DNA of 64,000 bases from Favolaschia claudopus (Eukaryota; Basidiomycota; Agaricomycetes; Agaricales; Mycenaceae): contig JAWWNJ010000187.1 in the NCBI GenBank assembly GCA_037176885.1, forward strand, positions 1 through 64,000, given 5' to 3'. Made by a program: the position numbers and the translations under genes. Below the pieces are notes generated by a model. It was not told where the DNA came from and did not search any database. It worked only from the letters and a program-made list of their open reading frames with translations. Shown one piece after another: positions 31,061 through 43,500 of the stretch. The number at the start of each line of letters is the position of its first letter. The first letter of the stretch is position 1.

Positions 31061-34000
31061 GAAGTAGTGATGGCGCTCAGAGGTAAGGGTTTGTACGCAT
31101 ATATATGTGTTGCCAGATCGAATGGAGGACGGGGAGGTTATTCGCAATGGAAGGGATCTGCCGTCGAGAGAGACGAGAATGAAATTCATTTTTGGCGCAA
31201 ATTCTGAAAGTTGTCGAGTTCGGATTTCCGGTGTAAAATTGTGTTCTAGAATCCCGGGGAGTGAAGTATAGCAACAGATTATCGAGGTTTGAGCTTGTAA
31301 GCTTTGTAGTTTGGAGTGCACCAGAGTGCAACCGCGGCGCGGGAGAGTGGAAATTGACGCGTCATAGCGACGTGGGAGAGGATTACAGTAAGTCGCCGGA
31401 GGTTGCCGGCAGATAATCACCTTTCGATTATCTTGTCTGTTATCTTGAAAAACGATTGGCTGGCCCATGTCCAAATGAGGACTACACCCCGTTTAGACTT
31501 GGGACACGGAAATCACCGCAACAACATGGGACAGGACAGCGATCAAAAGCCCGGGAGGCTTGGTTTGCGCAATACAAAGCTGTTTCATTCAAAATTCAAA
31601 CGCGGGGACCCTTGTAATACAATTTGAAATCTTCTCTCTTTTCTCCCTTTTCCAACCCTTTCTCTCTTTTTTCTCTCCCTTTTTTTTCAATTTTTCTCCT
31701 TTCTCTCAACCGACATGGGACATGGGCCTATATCCCCACCAAACCAGTTACTTGTGATCATATTTCAGATCATTTCACAGGAATGTTAGGATATAACGCC
31801 TTAAGCAAAACATGGCTTTTTCCCTTATCTCACCCAAGGTTTGCAAAACTATGGGGGCATTCCAGATCACAATTTCATGTGTTTACAGTTAATGACATGA
31901 TGGTCATTGACACAACAATCCATTCGTGCCTCATTCTTTCAAAGCTAAGAAGATAGATTGTTTGGGCTATCAAATCTCGAATGTCCACAGTGGCCGACGG
32001 AAGTTAAAAATACAGTTCTCCAACAGAGGGGCAGGTTTTCAACGAGGTGTCACTTGTTAATGGTGCCATTAGTTTCGCAAACAGCTGCCTGACGAGGCAA
32101 TGAAAGTATAATGATTATCACTGTCAGTGTTGCTCAGTTATGAGTAGTGTCTATATACATAGCGAGACTACGGTTCTGAGTGGAAATCCTATCATGATGA
32201 TAAGCTCGTCAAAAATTTGATTGGTGGTTCATCCTTCAGAACATCATCGCCCGGCATAAGTAAAGTTTTGTTCACGTAGAGTACTCCTAGAGTACTAATG
32301 TGCGTGTAAAAAAATGTAGCCGAAGTATTATGCCCCCCAAACAACAGCGCGACATTATTAATATTGTTAATTTGGGTGCTATATAAGAATTTACACAAGC
32401 TGTAGGCCGGTATTCCGGCATACAGATCACAAGGGTGAAGCCAGCCATGATGCCCCTGAGCCGAGCCGAGCCTCATGCCACTGATGAGTCTCACTCGAAA
32501 GATCAATCAAATTTTGTTCCAAACACTATTGATGGATGGCTGTGATGGCCAATCATCTGACCTTGTGTTTAAGCTGGGCCCAAATACGCAGTCAGAAATG
32601 TAACAAATTGTGTTCTTATTCCTGGTTGAGCATCTCTCTTTATGTTACTCGCAGTACCAAAGTAACCGAATTCGGGGTTTTTCCCACGAAATTACGATGG
32701 TCAAGGAACTTTGAGCAATGAAGGGTTCATTTACAGGTTGTTTGCTACAACTTTCATGATATAAACTTGGGCTAAGCTGTCACACAGTGGGTGAATGAAT
32801 TAATCTTCAAAATACCATCAATTTGCAGGGTTTGCTTTTTTTGGAACCCACTCACCAGGATTCTTATAGGGCATAATGAGCCTTCCAAGGCCTAATAAGG
32901 TACATGTTGAACAATTAACCAAAACTAGCAGTGAGCCCTAGTCTCGTAACAAGACTTTATATACCTCTTTTGAAGATAGAGTCGTTCAAACGTATAAGTG
33001 AGCCCATGCTTCGCCATGGGATTCCGCTTTTTTGCCTATGTCAGTGCTTGCCGATCGTCGCCGACCTTCGGTCGACTCCTCGCGGCCCCATGTGCGAGCT
33101 CACTCCATCTCAAATGGCTTGGTTCTTACATATAGTAAATACAATGCAAAAAATCTCATTGATTCTTAAGCCGTTTACGATGTTGAAATGCCTGGGGGAA
33201 ATTTGTTGCCATCCAAGCATCATCTCCCGTCGTTGTTCCTCAGCATAAACACCTCGCCCGAACCTCATCCTCATACCGAAGCATCCTACTTCGGTAACTT
33301 TCCCGATATCGGTCATTGCGGCGAGGCCTGATTGACATCGTATTCGTGGTCGAAGGCTTGATCTAATGCCTGAGTTGGATCTGTGAGGAACAAACAGTAA
33401 GCAGACAATACAGCTCCAATTGGGTGGACACGTACCGCATTCAGGATATGACTTTAACCTTCGTTCCCCTTGTTCAACTCTCCGCCGTAGCGTTTGCGCT
33501 CGAGACCTATGACAACCTTATAATCCCTTGATGTCCAATAGATCCTCATATCGCCAGCGAGCTCTCGTTGGCCGGCGTGCTCGTTGAGCCAATGATCGTG
33601 TCAAGTTTACAGGTCTTCCAATGCCTGACTGTGCTCGCGAAATCAGTGCGAAGTCCACAATGTAGCTCAGATTGCAAGTCTTGCGTACCAAACGACCATC
33701 ATTCTATTTTTCCTTTGCTTCTCTCTTCCTCCGTCTTTTTTGGCCCGCTGAACGCCGTTCAGACTCGGACTAAGGAAAAATTCCTTTTCAACAGGTCCGG
33801 CATGCCAACATCCTTTTGAATTGCTGACCTGACTCCGACTCTTTCTTGAAACTGGGCTCGCTCTGATCCCCACAGGTGCACCGTTGATTGCACTCAGCTC
33901 TCCAAGATTCCCCTCGCGCTCCATTGTTCTGCTAAGCAAAAAGGGATCTGGCTGAGTCATAGAGGGCGTCTTGGGCAGCAATGGGCGAAGACGGGCCGTT

Positions 34001-35989
34001 GTCGCGGGCATGGTTGAGCATCGAGTGAATTGACATCGTGCAGAGAGATGGCGTGGAGCATGGGGCACGAAATCAACATCTCGACAAAATGACGCACCAA
34101 GTGGGGCGCACGGCATTTTGTTAGCGGTCAGCCAATACGAATGTTCCTTTGTCTTGTCCCACCCAGACACGAAGTCTTTGGTTCTTATATAGATTATTGG
34201 CCCACTACGACTTCACTTTCCTGAAACCATTCAAATTCAAAGTCACAAACGTGAAGTAACTAAACTACTGACTGGCTTAAGACAAGGTATTTAATTGTTA
34301 ACTGGAGTGGGATTCGAACGCGGGACATGCACTAAAATGGATCCCCATTACTAACTGTTACACCAAGGTGCAAGACAAGGAATGTTACTCAATATATGGG
34401 GTCCTTCACCGCACCTCCACTACACCCCCTTAAGCGATGATCTGGGACATGATGATGATGGAATCAATTTAATATGATGTATGCGGACAATGGTCCACAT
34501 AGGAGGGGAAGCTTGCTTCAGTCTAGGCCAGCGTATAGCAGAGGTCAAGATTCTCAGGATGTGCCTCTCTAGCAACTGGTCTTTTTTTCGAGCTTGAGCA
34601 TTGGGTTGAGCATTTCCCTGTTTCTGTACTATGTTAGTATATTTTGCGCTGGCTGTACAGGATTCTGCTGCACCGGAGGTGGCTCTGAACCTTGAGGTCT
34701 ACATGTTGGTGACGGAGGTGAACTTTGCATATCCTGGTCTTCATTCTGTCCTGCTAAAATACCAGCATTCCCAGCTATTCCCAGTGTTCTGCATCTCAGC
34801 AATTCGGCCAGCTGTGCGAGGTGTAAGCTGAAGTTGCTGGCCATTCCAGTTAAACCTGAACAAAATTTCATTGCTGTACAGGCAATCTCCGGTGTACAGG
34901 GCTATCCAGAATGCGATTGACACGCTCTTGCCCCTGAGCTGCATTTCATATGCGCTGTGGAGTATTTGGAGGCGTAGACCTATTTACAGTAATTTAATTT
35001 TGCTTGATAGAAAGCATTGACTGATTGATCTGGCTCATACATGCAGTAACAGAAGATAATGTGGAAAATTAAGCTGATGTTGAGTGCTAATGCTAAGCGC
35101 TAAAAAAAATCAGCTGCAACAAGCTTAAGCCTGCAAGTAGCACTTGAGTAGCAAGCACTAAGAAGTGTAAGAAATACCAAAAATACACGTTATAGAGGAG
35201 AGAAAGAAAAGAGGGAGCACATCCATTGAGCAACTACACATACTATATAGGTAGGACATATCTATCCATGAGGTTGAAGCTTCAAGCAATGTTGAAGCGG
35301 CAACGAGGATCTGCATTCCGGAGCCCTATACCGATGAATGGGAAGCTTGCAATTTATTAAGTAACGTTTCATGCCCTTTAGGGCATATGTCGCTACTGTG
35401 CGCCTCTGTGTAGCTAATAGTAGGTACTGTGGTAGGTACGAGTAGTCATGATGAGTATATCAACAAAGTAGGTGTGGACACGGCACGAGTAAATGCGAGG
35501 CCATGAGAACATGATCATGTTGGGACAAACTTGAGAGTATGGTATGTGAGAGTATGGTATGGTTCATGGGGCGAAAAGCTCTAGGAGCGAGAGTCCAGGT
35601 ACGGTTGATTGTACGTGAGAGAGAGAAGGGGCATGAGGGGAGGGGAATAAGTGTTAAACGGACTCGCCTCGGTGCTCACTTTGCATCCTACACGCCCGTC
35701 GATCTGCCCTTAGGGAACTGGCGTCCAAATCCTTTCAATATGAGGAAAAGGAGTCCAACAGATTCATTAGCCTGTTTGCGATGCATCCATTGAATGGCTA
35801 ATGGCTACGCAACTGTCCGAATTCCGGCGTATTGACGAAAGCTACCCCCAGTCTGAGCATCTAGATTTCATCCCAGGCAGCTCCTCTTGACTTCGACATA
35901 AAAGTTCAAACCATCAAAGTTTCCTAATGCGGAAATCGGTAGCCATTCAATGGCTCCAATGGCTCTTCGCAAACCCTCTATTGGAGAAA
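31061..35989. other. 4.9 kb without recognisable genes
   Basis: Several open frames exist, but none has a known domain or a convincing exon pattern. Items seen: a pyrimidine-rich tract (31628-31712); a single end similar to the 4723-5252 MITE near 32644; TAGTCTCGTAACAAGACT at 32939, a possible diverged TAGTCTC-type end; and the tRNA-like repeat at 34298-34372. The sequence is AT-rich and looks like decayed repeats. Confidence 0.4.
34298..34372 (-). repeat. Degenerate tRNA-derived (SINE-like) segment
   Basis: On the minus strand, TTGGTGTAACAGTTAG (A-box-like) and GCGTTCGAATCCCAC (good B box) lie at tRNA spacing. Acceptor ends (GCACC.. and ..CACTCC) do not pair and no anticodon stem forms, so this is not scored as a tRNA gene. 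It shares TAGTG/CGCATTG-like and AATTA elements with 17940-18035. Confidence 0.4.
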
Positions 35990-36334
35990 AAAATTTGAAC
36001 TGGGTTCGGAAGAAAAAATTATCTATTGTGGCCTTTTTTGAGGGCTGATAGGCCCCATCTCTAACTGCAAGGTTGCTGGTCCCCTCAAAACAGTTGCTAC
36101 TGTGCATATTCAGCCACCGGACACCCTCTTTGACGCTACCGAGGTGCACACAACATGACCAAAGCATGTGCCGGGGCGGGCCGTGGTGGCAGTGCTGTGG
36201 CGGTGCATTCCAAATCTTTGGGCAAATTTTGCGAAAACGCACCGCTCGCTGGGAAAACAAGATTGCAACACTTTCCCGAAGAGTGTCACACCTATGTCAC
36301 ACCCTTTATATCTTTCCTCCCTTGGACTTTTTAG

Positions 36335-37347
36335 AGCTTATTAGCAGCCGGTGCTTTTCAAAATATACATGAAAAACTAAGCGAGATCAGTGAAAAACGG
36401 AGGCTCCAAACATGCAAAACCTCGAAGACGTCATCGAGAGATGCGGTCAGGCGCATGGCCGTTCCCCCGCTCCAGAGTGAGTATATGCCAGAAGTGTGGG
36501 AGTGGGACTCGGCTATTTAAGCGAGTCCCACTATTGATCGGTTCTGCATCAACTGCAATCAACTGGCGATCAGCAAATCAAATGTTCATCAATCCCCGGC
36601 ATTAAGAGCCGAGGAGTGTATTTTTATCTGTTTAATGTCTTTCTACAGTAGTTTCTGTACTAATAAATTTCCTGGGGGGAACGTGGTTCCCCCCAGACCC
36701 CCCTCCTTTGGCCTGACGGCATATTTGATTAATTCTACTCACTAACTCGAGTTTTTTTGCTGTTTACTCCGTAAATTTTAATTCATGTAGCGCGGGGGAG
36801 ACCCCCGCGGACCCCCCTTGACGCTCGCCGCTAGGCCCACTGCGTGGTGCTGCCGCTCGCCGCGGGGGCCCACTGCGTGGAGCCAGGAATATTTTAAAGC
36901 GTCGGGGCGTGTTTTTTATGCTAATTACGTGCAAATGATTCAGATCATAGTTACTGATGTGCCGGCAAGCCGAGTCCCACTATCAGAGCTCGAATCTCAA
37001 CATCCGAGCATCCGAGTCCCACTATCGGCCTTTATCCGGGGTTTACCCGAGTCCCACTCCCACACTTCTGGCCATTCCTCCTCCAGAGTGGCGATCATGA
37101 CGAAGTAGGACGCTTCCGCGAAAGGTAGAGCTTGTTGCTCGTCGTTCCAAGAGGCTCGCAGGACGGCGAGTAGAGTAGTGAGCGTGTACGCTGATAGAAG
37201 TCGCTCAGAAAGGCAACTCAAGCGATGCGGCACGAATCGGCACGTTGTTTCCTTTCTTGGAACGGTGAAAAAGTGCTGCTCCACTTGTGGTTTTTGGATG
37301 ACGTTCTTGTGCGTAAAATTTCGTTTTTCACCGGTTGCTAATAAGCT
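36335..37347. mobile_element. TIR insertion within the copy 1 element
   Basis: Ends AGCTTATTAGCAGCCGGTG at 36335 and an inverted AGCTTATTAGCAACCGGTG at the right. The flanks CTTTTTAG and CTTTTAG look like an 8 bp duplicate with one base lost. The related copy at 39252-39797 has no insertion at the same place, which supports the boundaries. It contains the nested inverted repeat 36487-37072. Confidence 0.6.
36487..37072. repeat. Nested inverted repeat with G/C-rich hairpins
   Basis: Ends GCCAGAAGTGTGGGAGTGGG at 36487 mirrored to 37072. Inside are two strong hairpins: GGGGGGAACGTGGTTCCCCCC (36675-36695) and GCGGGGGAGACCCCCGC (36792-36808), each followed by CAGACCCCCC or GGACCCCCC. No gene. A single matching end lies near 60197. 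Confidence 0.6.
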
Positions 37348-37511
37348 CTTTTAGCCAAAACTCTTCATAGAATGTCATCTACTGTCCTGTAGCTTTCATT
37401 TCTATGTAAAACTTTGACCCCAAATGGCCTGTGGCTGACGCTATAAACGTGCGACAAATGTCACTGTGACTGCTGACATAAGGGTGCGGGGTTCCCACGC
37501 TCTCCATCTTA

Positions 37512-38252
37512 TGATGCCTGCCCCAAAAAATCTGGGATTTGGGACATCTTATCCGGACCTCAAATGGGGAAGATCTTATCCGAATCCGAACCAGGCCTTT
37601 CAAGAGGTCGATGCTTTATCCGGACGGTGAACCAGGCCTAAAAAAATCGGCTAAAATCGCAAAAATTCGCAATTTATCTCTTGACGCGTCTGGGTGGCTC
37701 CTCTAGCTCCTTTGAGTAATGCGGAAGCTTGTCATGTAGTTTGAATGCTGTTCTTCTCTTTTTGAGGTGCGCTTGCCGAATTTTGCGCACCTGATTCCCG
37801 AAAGAGTCTCGGGTATCTTTTATCCGAATCTGAACCAGCCTTGGCCCCCAGCCTCCATGATTTATCCGAATTGTGGGGCAGGGTTGGCGTCGTCGATGGT
37901 CGATTTCTTATCCGAATCCGGGCAGGGTGCGCGCAATTTTTGGGCATGTTTTATCCGAATCGAAAATTTCGCGGGCAGGCATCATAGGTGGTTGTCGGGG
38001 GTCCTCCCAGCCTACACTATGTCTTTTTCATTGGAACTGTGATAAAGCTAGTTTAGGACATTGGGTGAAGAATAACCGCCATAAAACCAAGACCAAACCT
38101 GCTCCATTTGCTTAATGCTGCGGTGCGCCGAAGGAATGATTCTGTCCCTGATGAGCTCAGATGTGTAGCCCGATTTCAGGGATGCACCGATGCGGGACAG
38201 CGGAACGGGAACGCCCCAGAGGTGCAAGTCGAGGTGGGGCCCGAGGACAGTG
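37512..38252. other. Non-coding region with TTATCCGAAT repeats
   Basis: No gene. The decamer TTATCCGAAT (or TTATCCGGA) recurs at about 37553, 37573, 37616, 37818, 37861, 37908 and 37950 at irregular spacing: a dispersed short-motif cluster, possibly a decayed tandem repeat downstream of the C2H2 gene. Confidence 0.45.
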
Positions 38253-39129
38253 CTACGGATACGGGAACGTGACACTAGGAAATGAGCGCGCCCAGGAGGA
38301 GGTTGATGCCTGAGAATAATAGCACGCTGTTGAAGGTACGGCACCCAAATTCACTGCGTAAGAAGCAGTAGCAAACGATCGTGCTTGTGCAGAGGACGAG
38401 GCGCAAGCTTTAGGCAAGGTGTACATTGGGCCGGCCTGCTGATATCCCGCGCCCGCCATATACTCGGTGGAAAATCCATTGCTGTACTGTTCTTGCGCTT
38501 GCACCTGACTTATGACAATGGATGGCGCGTCGAGAGTATAGCGCTCGAGGGTACTGAGTACTGGAACAAATGTGTCTGCAACCGTGTGCGACTCCACGTA
38601 CGACTTCGAAACTGGTTGGTGGAGGGGGATTTGTGTCTCCATAAGCTGGGAAGCAGCGAAGCGACAGGAGTGTGTACCTGGGAAGTGGTGCTGTACATGG
38701 CTTTTTGGTTCCAAGGAGCCCGACACCACCGACTCTGCCGTGGGCAGTGTTAAAGTATGATTGACACCCCCTCGCCGTCTCAGCACGTTCGGAAGCATTT
38801 CAAGCGCTGAGAGTGACCTGCTGCTGATTGCAGATCTACGCCTCAACTCGGAACCGAGGGCGAAATGAGTTCGATAACTACATCATCTATTTAACAACCA
38901 ACAGATGAGAGAAGAAAGAGACTCGCTGCTGCCGCAAGTTATCTCGTCTTGAGCACCGCGTGTCGCAACCCGGAAACGGACATCTGTGGTTCCGCTCTCC
39001 GGTATGTATGCGGGCATGTCGAGCGAGGTGACCGGTTGTGCTGAGGCCACGAGAACAGACGGGACAAAGATGAGTTTTTTTGGCCATCGATGTGGAAGAA
39101 GACGACGCGGACGTGGCTGCCGTCTGCAT
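38253..39129 (-). CDS. C2H2 zinc-finger transcription factor-like protein
   Basis: ATG at 39129 (MQTAATSASSSSTSMAKKTH). Two adjacent C2H2 fingers: HLCPVCSRGLSTTGHLARHA, then a TGERN linker, then RCPFPGCDTRCSRRDNLRQQ. The second finger is truncated: its final His pair is not visible before the presumed splice site near 38930. The downstream exon (about 38840-38253) is Ser/Tyr/Gln-rich and low complexity (STACYYSQASTSSWARS), typical of fungal activator tails. Linker and finger spacing fit the large class of fungal C2H2 DNA-binding regulators acting in the nucleus. The exon join is inferred because no perfect donor follows RQQ. The gene sits between two inverted copies of a TIR element (35990-37511 and 39252-39797). 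Confidence 0.6.
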
Positions 39130-39251
39130 CGCGGTCTTCTATCATTGATGTGACAGCTCATTCACTGCCCGGATTGAACGAAAAAATCGAAAACGAAAAC
39201 GCGGCTAGCTGTTATGAATCAGCCATCAGGTCCATCAATTACCACACTATT

Positions 39252-39797
39252 AAGATGGAGAGCGTGGGAACCCCGCACCCTTATGTCAGCAGTCACAGTG
39301 TAATCTGTCACGCATTTATACCGTCAGCCACAGGCCACTTAGGGCCAAGGTTTTTCATAGAAATGGAAGTTACAGAGCAGTAGATGACATTCTATGAAGA
39401 GTTTTGACCAGAAAAGCCTCAGGAGAAAGGATATAACCGGGTGTGACATTAGTGTGACATTTTCCAGGAAGTGTTGCAATTGTGTTTTCCCGTCAAGCGG
39501 CGCGTTTTCCAAAAATCTGTCGAAAGATTTGTGATGCACTGCCATAGCACTGCCACCTCGGCCCGCCCCGGTACATGCTTTGGTCATGTTGTGGGCAGCT
39601 CGGCAGCAACAAAGGGGAGTCTAGTACATATTAAGGACCGTTTCGAAGATCTTAGCACGTGTAAGTAGGTAGGGGTAAGGGCTCCCAGCCCTCAAAAAAG
39701 GCTAAAATAAATAATTTTTTGTTCCGAACCTCGAGATTTGGAACCTCCCACCGTCACATGGGCTGCTTACATCAGGGTACGGGGTTCCCACGCTCTC
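39252..39797. mobile_element. Copy 2 of GGAGAGCGTGGG-type TIR element
   Basis: Left end GGAGAGCGTGGGAACCCCGC at 39252, right end GGGTTCCCACGCTCTCC to 39797. Length 546 bp, non-coding. It is the uninterrupted relative of 35990-37511 in opposite orientation. No target duplication was identified. Confidence 0.65.
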
Positions 39798-40534
39798 CAC
39801 CATTCAGAAACGAAAAAGCTCATTAAAAGCTAGGTTCGGAACAAGCCCGCGCAGTTCCGGCCCGGGCAAGCCGGGCACTTCTCATGAAGGGCTTGCTTCA
39901 AAGTCCATCAAACACAGGGCTTGCGGAATCCTCTGTTGCAACCTCGAATCTGTTCCGTTTGCTTAGATTTTTTTGTATGCTACACACGATAGCTAAGGCA
40001 TGCCTCTGGACTGTTTTTCAAGTACTTTCATCCTATTGTGACACTTTTTTGCTGAGGATACATTGAGTCTTTGCAGATATGGCAATAATAAGAAACTGTC
40101 TTGTTATTGATGCATTGTCAGGGCGTAATATATAACTGAGTGTTCTAAGCAGTACAGAGGTATCATATATCTATCTCTACATTTTATTTCAGGTCATTCG
40201 GTGAAGTATACAGCAAGATGTTGGCCAAAAAGCCACGGCAATTTCTATTTGCCACCACTGTAGTATGCTATTATATGGGCTCTCTCCAAGTTTCCCGGAT
40301 TTAAACAGTGAAGAGGTAGGTCAGAACATTGGGATATGTCGCGGGATCACTGAGTTTGATGTCCCGGTAAACATATTTCAATACCTTCCTCTTCACGAAT
40401 CCTCAAGCCCTTTGGTAGAATTATGCATTGATACTACTCGTAGTAGAATACATGCCGGAAATTTCTGGGCAAAAAGTAAAGAGAGGGAGCAGGAAATCGT
40501 GAATTCTGACCCAATGGGAGAATTCATACCCATT
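39798..40534. other. Unassigned region upstream of the LINE
   Basis: An open frame at 40265-40600 contains AKSKEREQEIVNSDP but no domain that I recognise. The 5' truncation point of the LINE lies near its end, so this may be the interrupted host sequence. Confidence 0.35.
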
Positions 40535-43500
40535 GGGCACAATAGTATGGCCAAGAACGGCCCTCGAAGACAAAATTGGAACAATCAACGCCGACGCTAA
40601 CCTGACCGAAGAAGAACGTAGACTCTCAGGAGCCGTACTGATTGAAAAACTAGCTGAGCTCGAGAGGAAAAGATTCAAGGCTGCCCGACTCACCGCCCAA
40701 GTTCGGAATAGACTCGAAGGCGAAACCATTAGTCGCTACTGGTCAATGATCAATAAACCAAGCAAACCGAGGGAATTGATACACAGACTGAAAAAAGGAA
40801 TACATCCCAACGGCACCGTTATACAAAAAAAACTCGAAGGAAATGGCATCGCTGGCCAGAGACTACCACGACAACCTGCAGTCAGTACGACCGGAAGTCC
40901 CCCCCGAGGTGCGGGAAGAGAAGATACGGACGGTGATAGGACGTACAGCAAGGAAAATAACAGAAGAACAAAAAGAAATACTTCAACGCAGACTCACCTA
41001 TGAGGACAAGGCGCCAGGGCTCGATGGAATTCCCTATGAAGTATGGAGAATCCTAGATGATCGATACCGGACGGATGTACATAACGACAAACTCGCCTTT
41101 AACATCCTCAAAACGATGCTTAGAGTGTACAACGATATCGAGACTCACGGTATGATCACAGGAACTGGTTTCTCGAAGAGCTGGATGTGCCCGTTGTATA
41201 AGAAAAATGATAAGTCCGACATTGCAAACTACAGGCCAATATCGCTGCTAAATACCGACTACAAACTTTTCACAAAAGCCCTGACCCTGAAGCTCGCAGC
41301 GGTGGCCCCAGACCTTATACACCCCAACCAGGCGGGCTTCGTACCCGGTAGACAAATCCGCGACCAGATATGGCTCACGAAGCGTGTCATCGAACTCGCT
41401 GAAGCCACCGAGAGAAACGGGGTTATTGTGGCGCTTGACCAAGAGAAAGCATACGATAAGATAGAACACGACTACCTGTGGCGCACGCTAGCAAGCTACA
41501 ACATACCAGAAGAGTTTATCAACACTGTAAAGGCGCTGTATAGTGACGCGTGGACGTACGTTGTTGTCAACGGCGAGAAGAGCCAACACCCGTTTCGTGT
41601 TACAAGAGGTGTTAGGCAGGGAGATCCCCTGTCATGCCTGCTGTTTGACCTCGCTATTGAACCTCTGGCTGAATCACTGAGACAATCAGACCTTAAAGGC
41701 TTCAAGATAAAAGGAAAACAAGAAAAACTGATAGCTACCCTATTCGCTGACGACACAATGGTATACCTCGACGCCGGGGATGACTTTAGCGACCTCCTTG
41801 AGGTCCTGGACGAGTGGTGTGTTGCAGATGGCGCCAAATTCAACATCAGCAAAACCGAGATGATCCCAATAGGTGCGATTGACCATAGGGATAGAGTTCT
41901 CGCGACCCGATTCGTGAACGGAATCGACGGAACAATAATCCCGGAACATATTAAAATTTCCAGGGACGGAGAGCCAATACGCACCTTAGGAGCGTGGGTT
42001 GGAAACAAAATAGAGCAAGTCGGCACCTGGGCACGAACCCTCGAGAAAATCGATGCCGCCCTTGAAAGATGGGAACTAGGACACCGCACGATGGAAGGAC
42101 GCCGCCTTATCATTCTGATGGTAGTCGGCGGGATGACTCAATACCTCGCAACGGTCCAAGGTATGCCTAAAGAGGTTGAAAAGAAACTGGAAAAGAGAAT
42201 TAGACAATTCCTATGGGGTAACAAGACGAATGTCACCGTTAATAAAGAAACTGTTTACGCACCGGCGGAGATGGGAGGAAAGAACCTATTAGACATTGTA
42301 GCGCGGAACGAAGCCATCACAGTCACCTGGCTAAAAACTTACCTGAATTTTGGACCCGACCGCCCCCTGTGGTGTTTTGTAGCAGATGAGATCCTGGCCC
42401 ACAAAATCCCCGGCAGTAATGAAAACGTAAGCGAAGGTCTAAGAATGAATGCATACCTCCAATCGTGGCTCCCCAAGGTATCGGTGCCAGAAATTGGAAG
42501 AGACCTCTCGGACATGATTAAATCCGGCCGCAAGAACGGACTGGAAATGGACGCTATTGCGGTATCCCGTGAGATCCAAAATTCGATGCCAATTTGGTAC
42601 CACCGCAAATCATACGCTACAAGATCCCTGTATAACCAAGATGTCGAGATAGTAGAATGCCTACAGGTAAATCACCGCCTCAAATTAGTCAAAGACGCAG
42701 TAAACCTCGGTCAGAAGATGGACGCACCGCGCCACAGACCGTACAAGTCCTGTAGGTGTGCAACATGCCAGATTACAAAGGCCATTACACACTGCAAGAA
42801 CCCGCACCAATGCTACAGCCGAGCACGAGAATTACTGGACGCACTCGAAGAGAAGTGGGACCCCCGAGAGCCGCAACCCGAGGACTATGAAAATGAGTTA
42901 GATGACGGGGTAGAAGCTGATGAGGAATCAGCAATATTCAATCACAGAGTAACAACCCACGGAACGATAGCGGACACATTCCGCATCTTCACGAACACAT
43001 CCCCTAGAAACCTGCGAGATTCGGCTCCAAACACACAACACGACCCCCAGGGTGAACCAGTAAGAGTATGGACAGACGGTTCGGCAATGAACAACGGCGG
43101 CGCAAACGCGCGCGCGGGCGCAGGCGTATATTACGGCCCGGGTGACATGCGGAACCAAGCAATACGCATCCCCAAACACCTAAAACCATCCAACAATGTC
43201 GGAGAATTAATCGCGATCAAAGAAGCAGTAGAAAAATGCCCTTTAAACGCACCGCTGATAATATACAGCGACTCTAAGACCTCCATCGACGCCTTGACCC
43301 GATATCTCACAAGGAACGAAGACGAGGGCTTTATGAATATCGAAAATGGTGGCCTAATCCGGACAATCGTGACCAAACTACGCAGACGCAAGGCCGAGAC
43401 CACACTCACCTGGGTCAAAGGCCATGCTGGAAACGAGGGAAACGAAGCGGCGGACAAACTCGCGAATGAGGGATGCAACAAGATTGATGAAGACGAGATC

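Larger units (their letters stand above)
35990..37511. mobile_element. Copy 1 of a GGAGAGCGTGGG-type TIR element, interrupted
   Basis: Parts 35990-36330 and 37350-37511 match, inverted, the uninterrupted copy at 39252-39797. The right end is GGGTTCCCACGCTCTCC at 37494-37510. The left tip was not found. The piece 36335-37347 is a later insertion. Confidence 0.65.

Noticed and set aside
33667..34170. 167-residue minus-strand protein
   Set aside because: No domain, composition looks random, and no neighbouring exon supports it.
34298..34372. Functional tRNA gene
   Set aside because: A and B boxes are present but the acceptor ends do not pair and no anticodon stem forms; kept only as a SINE-like repeat.
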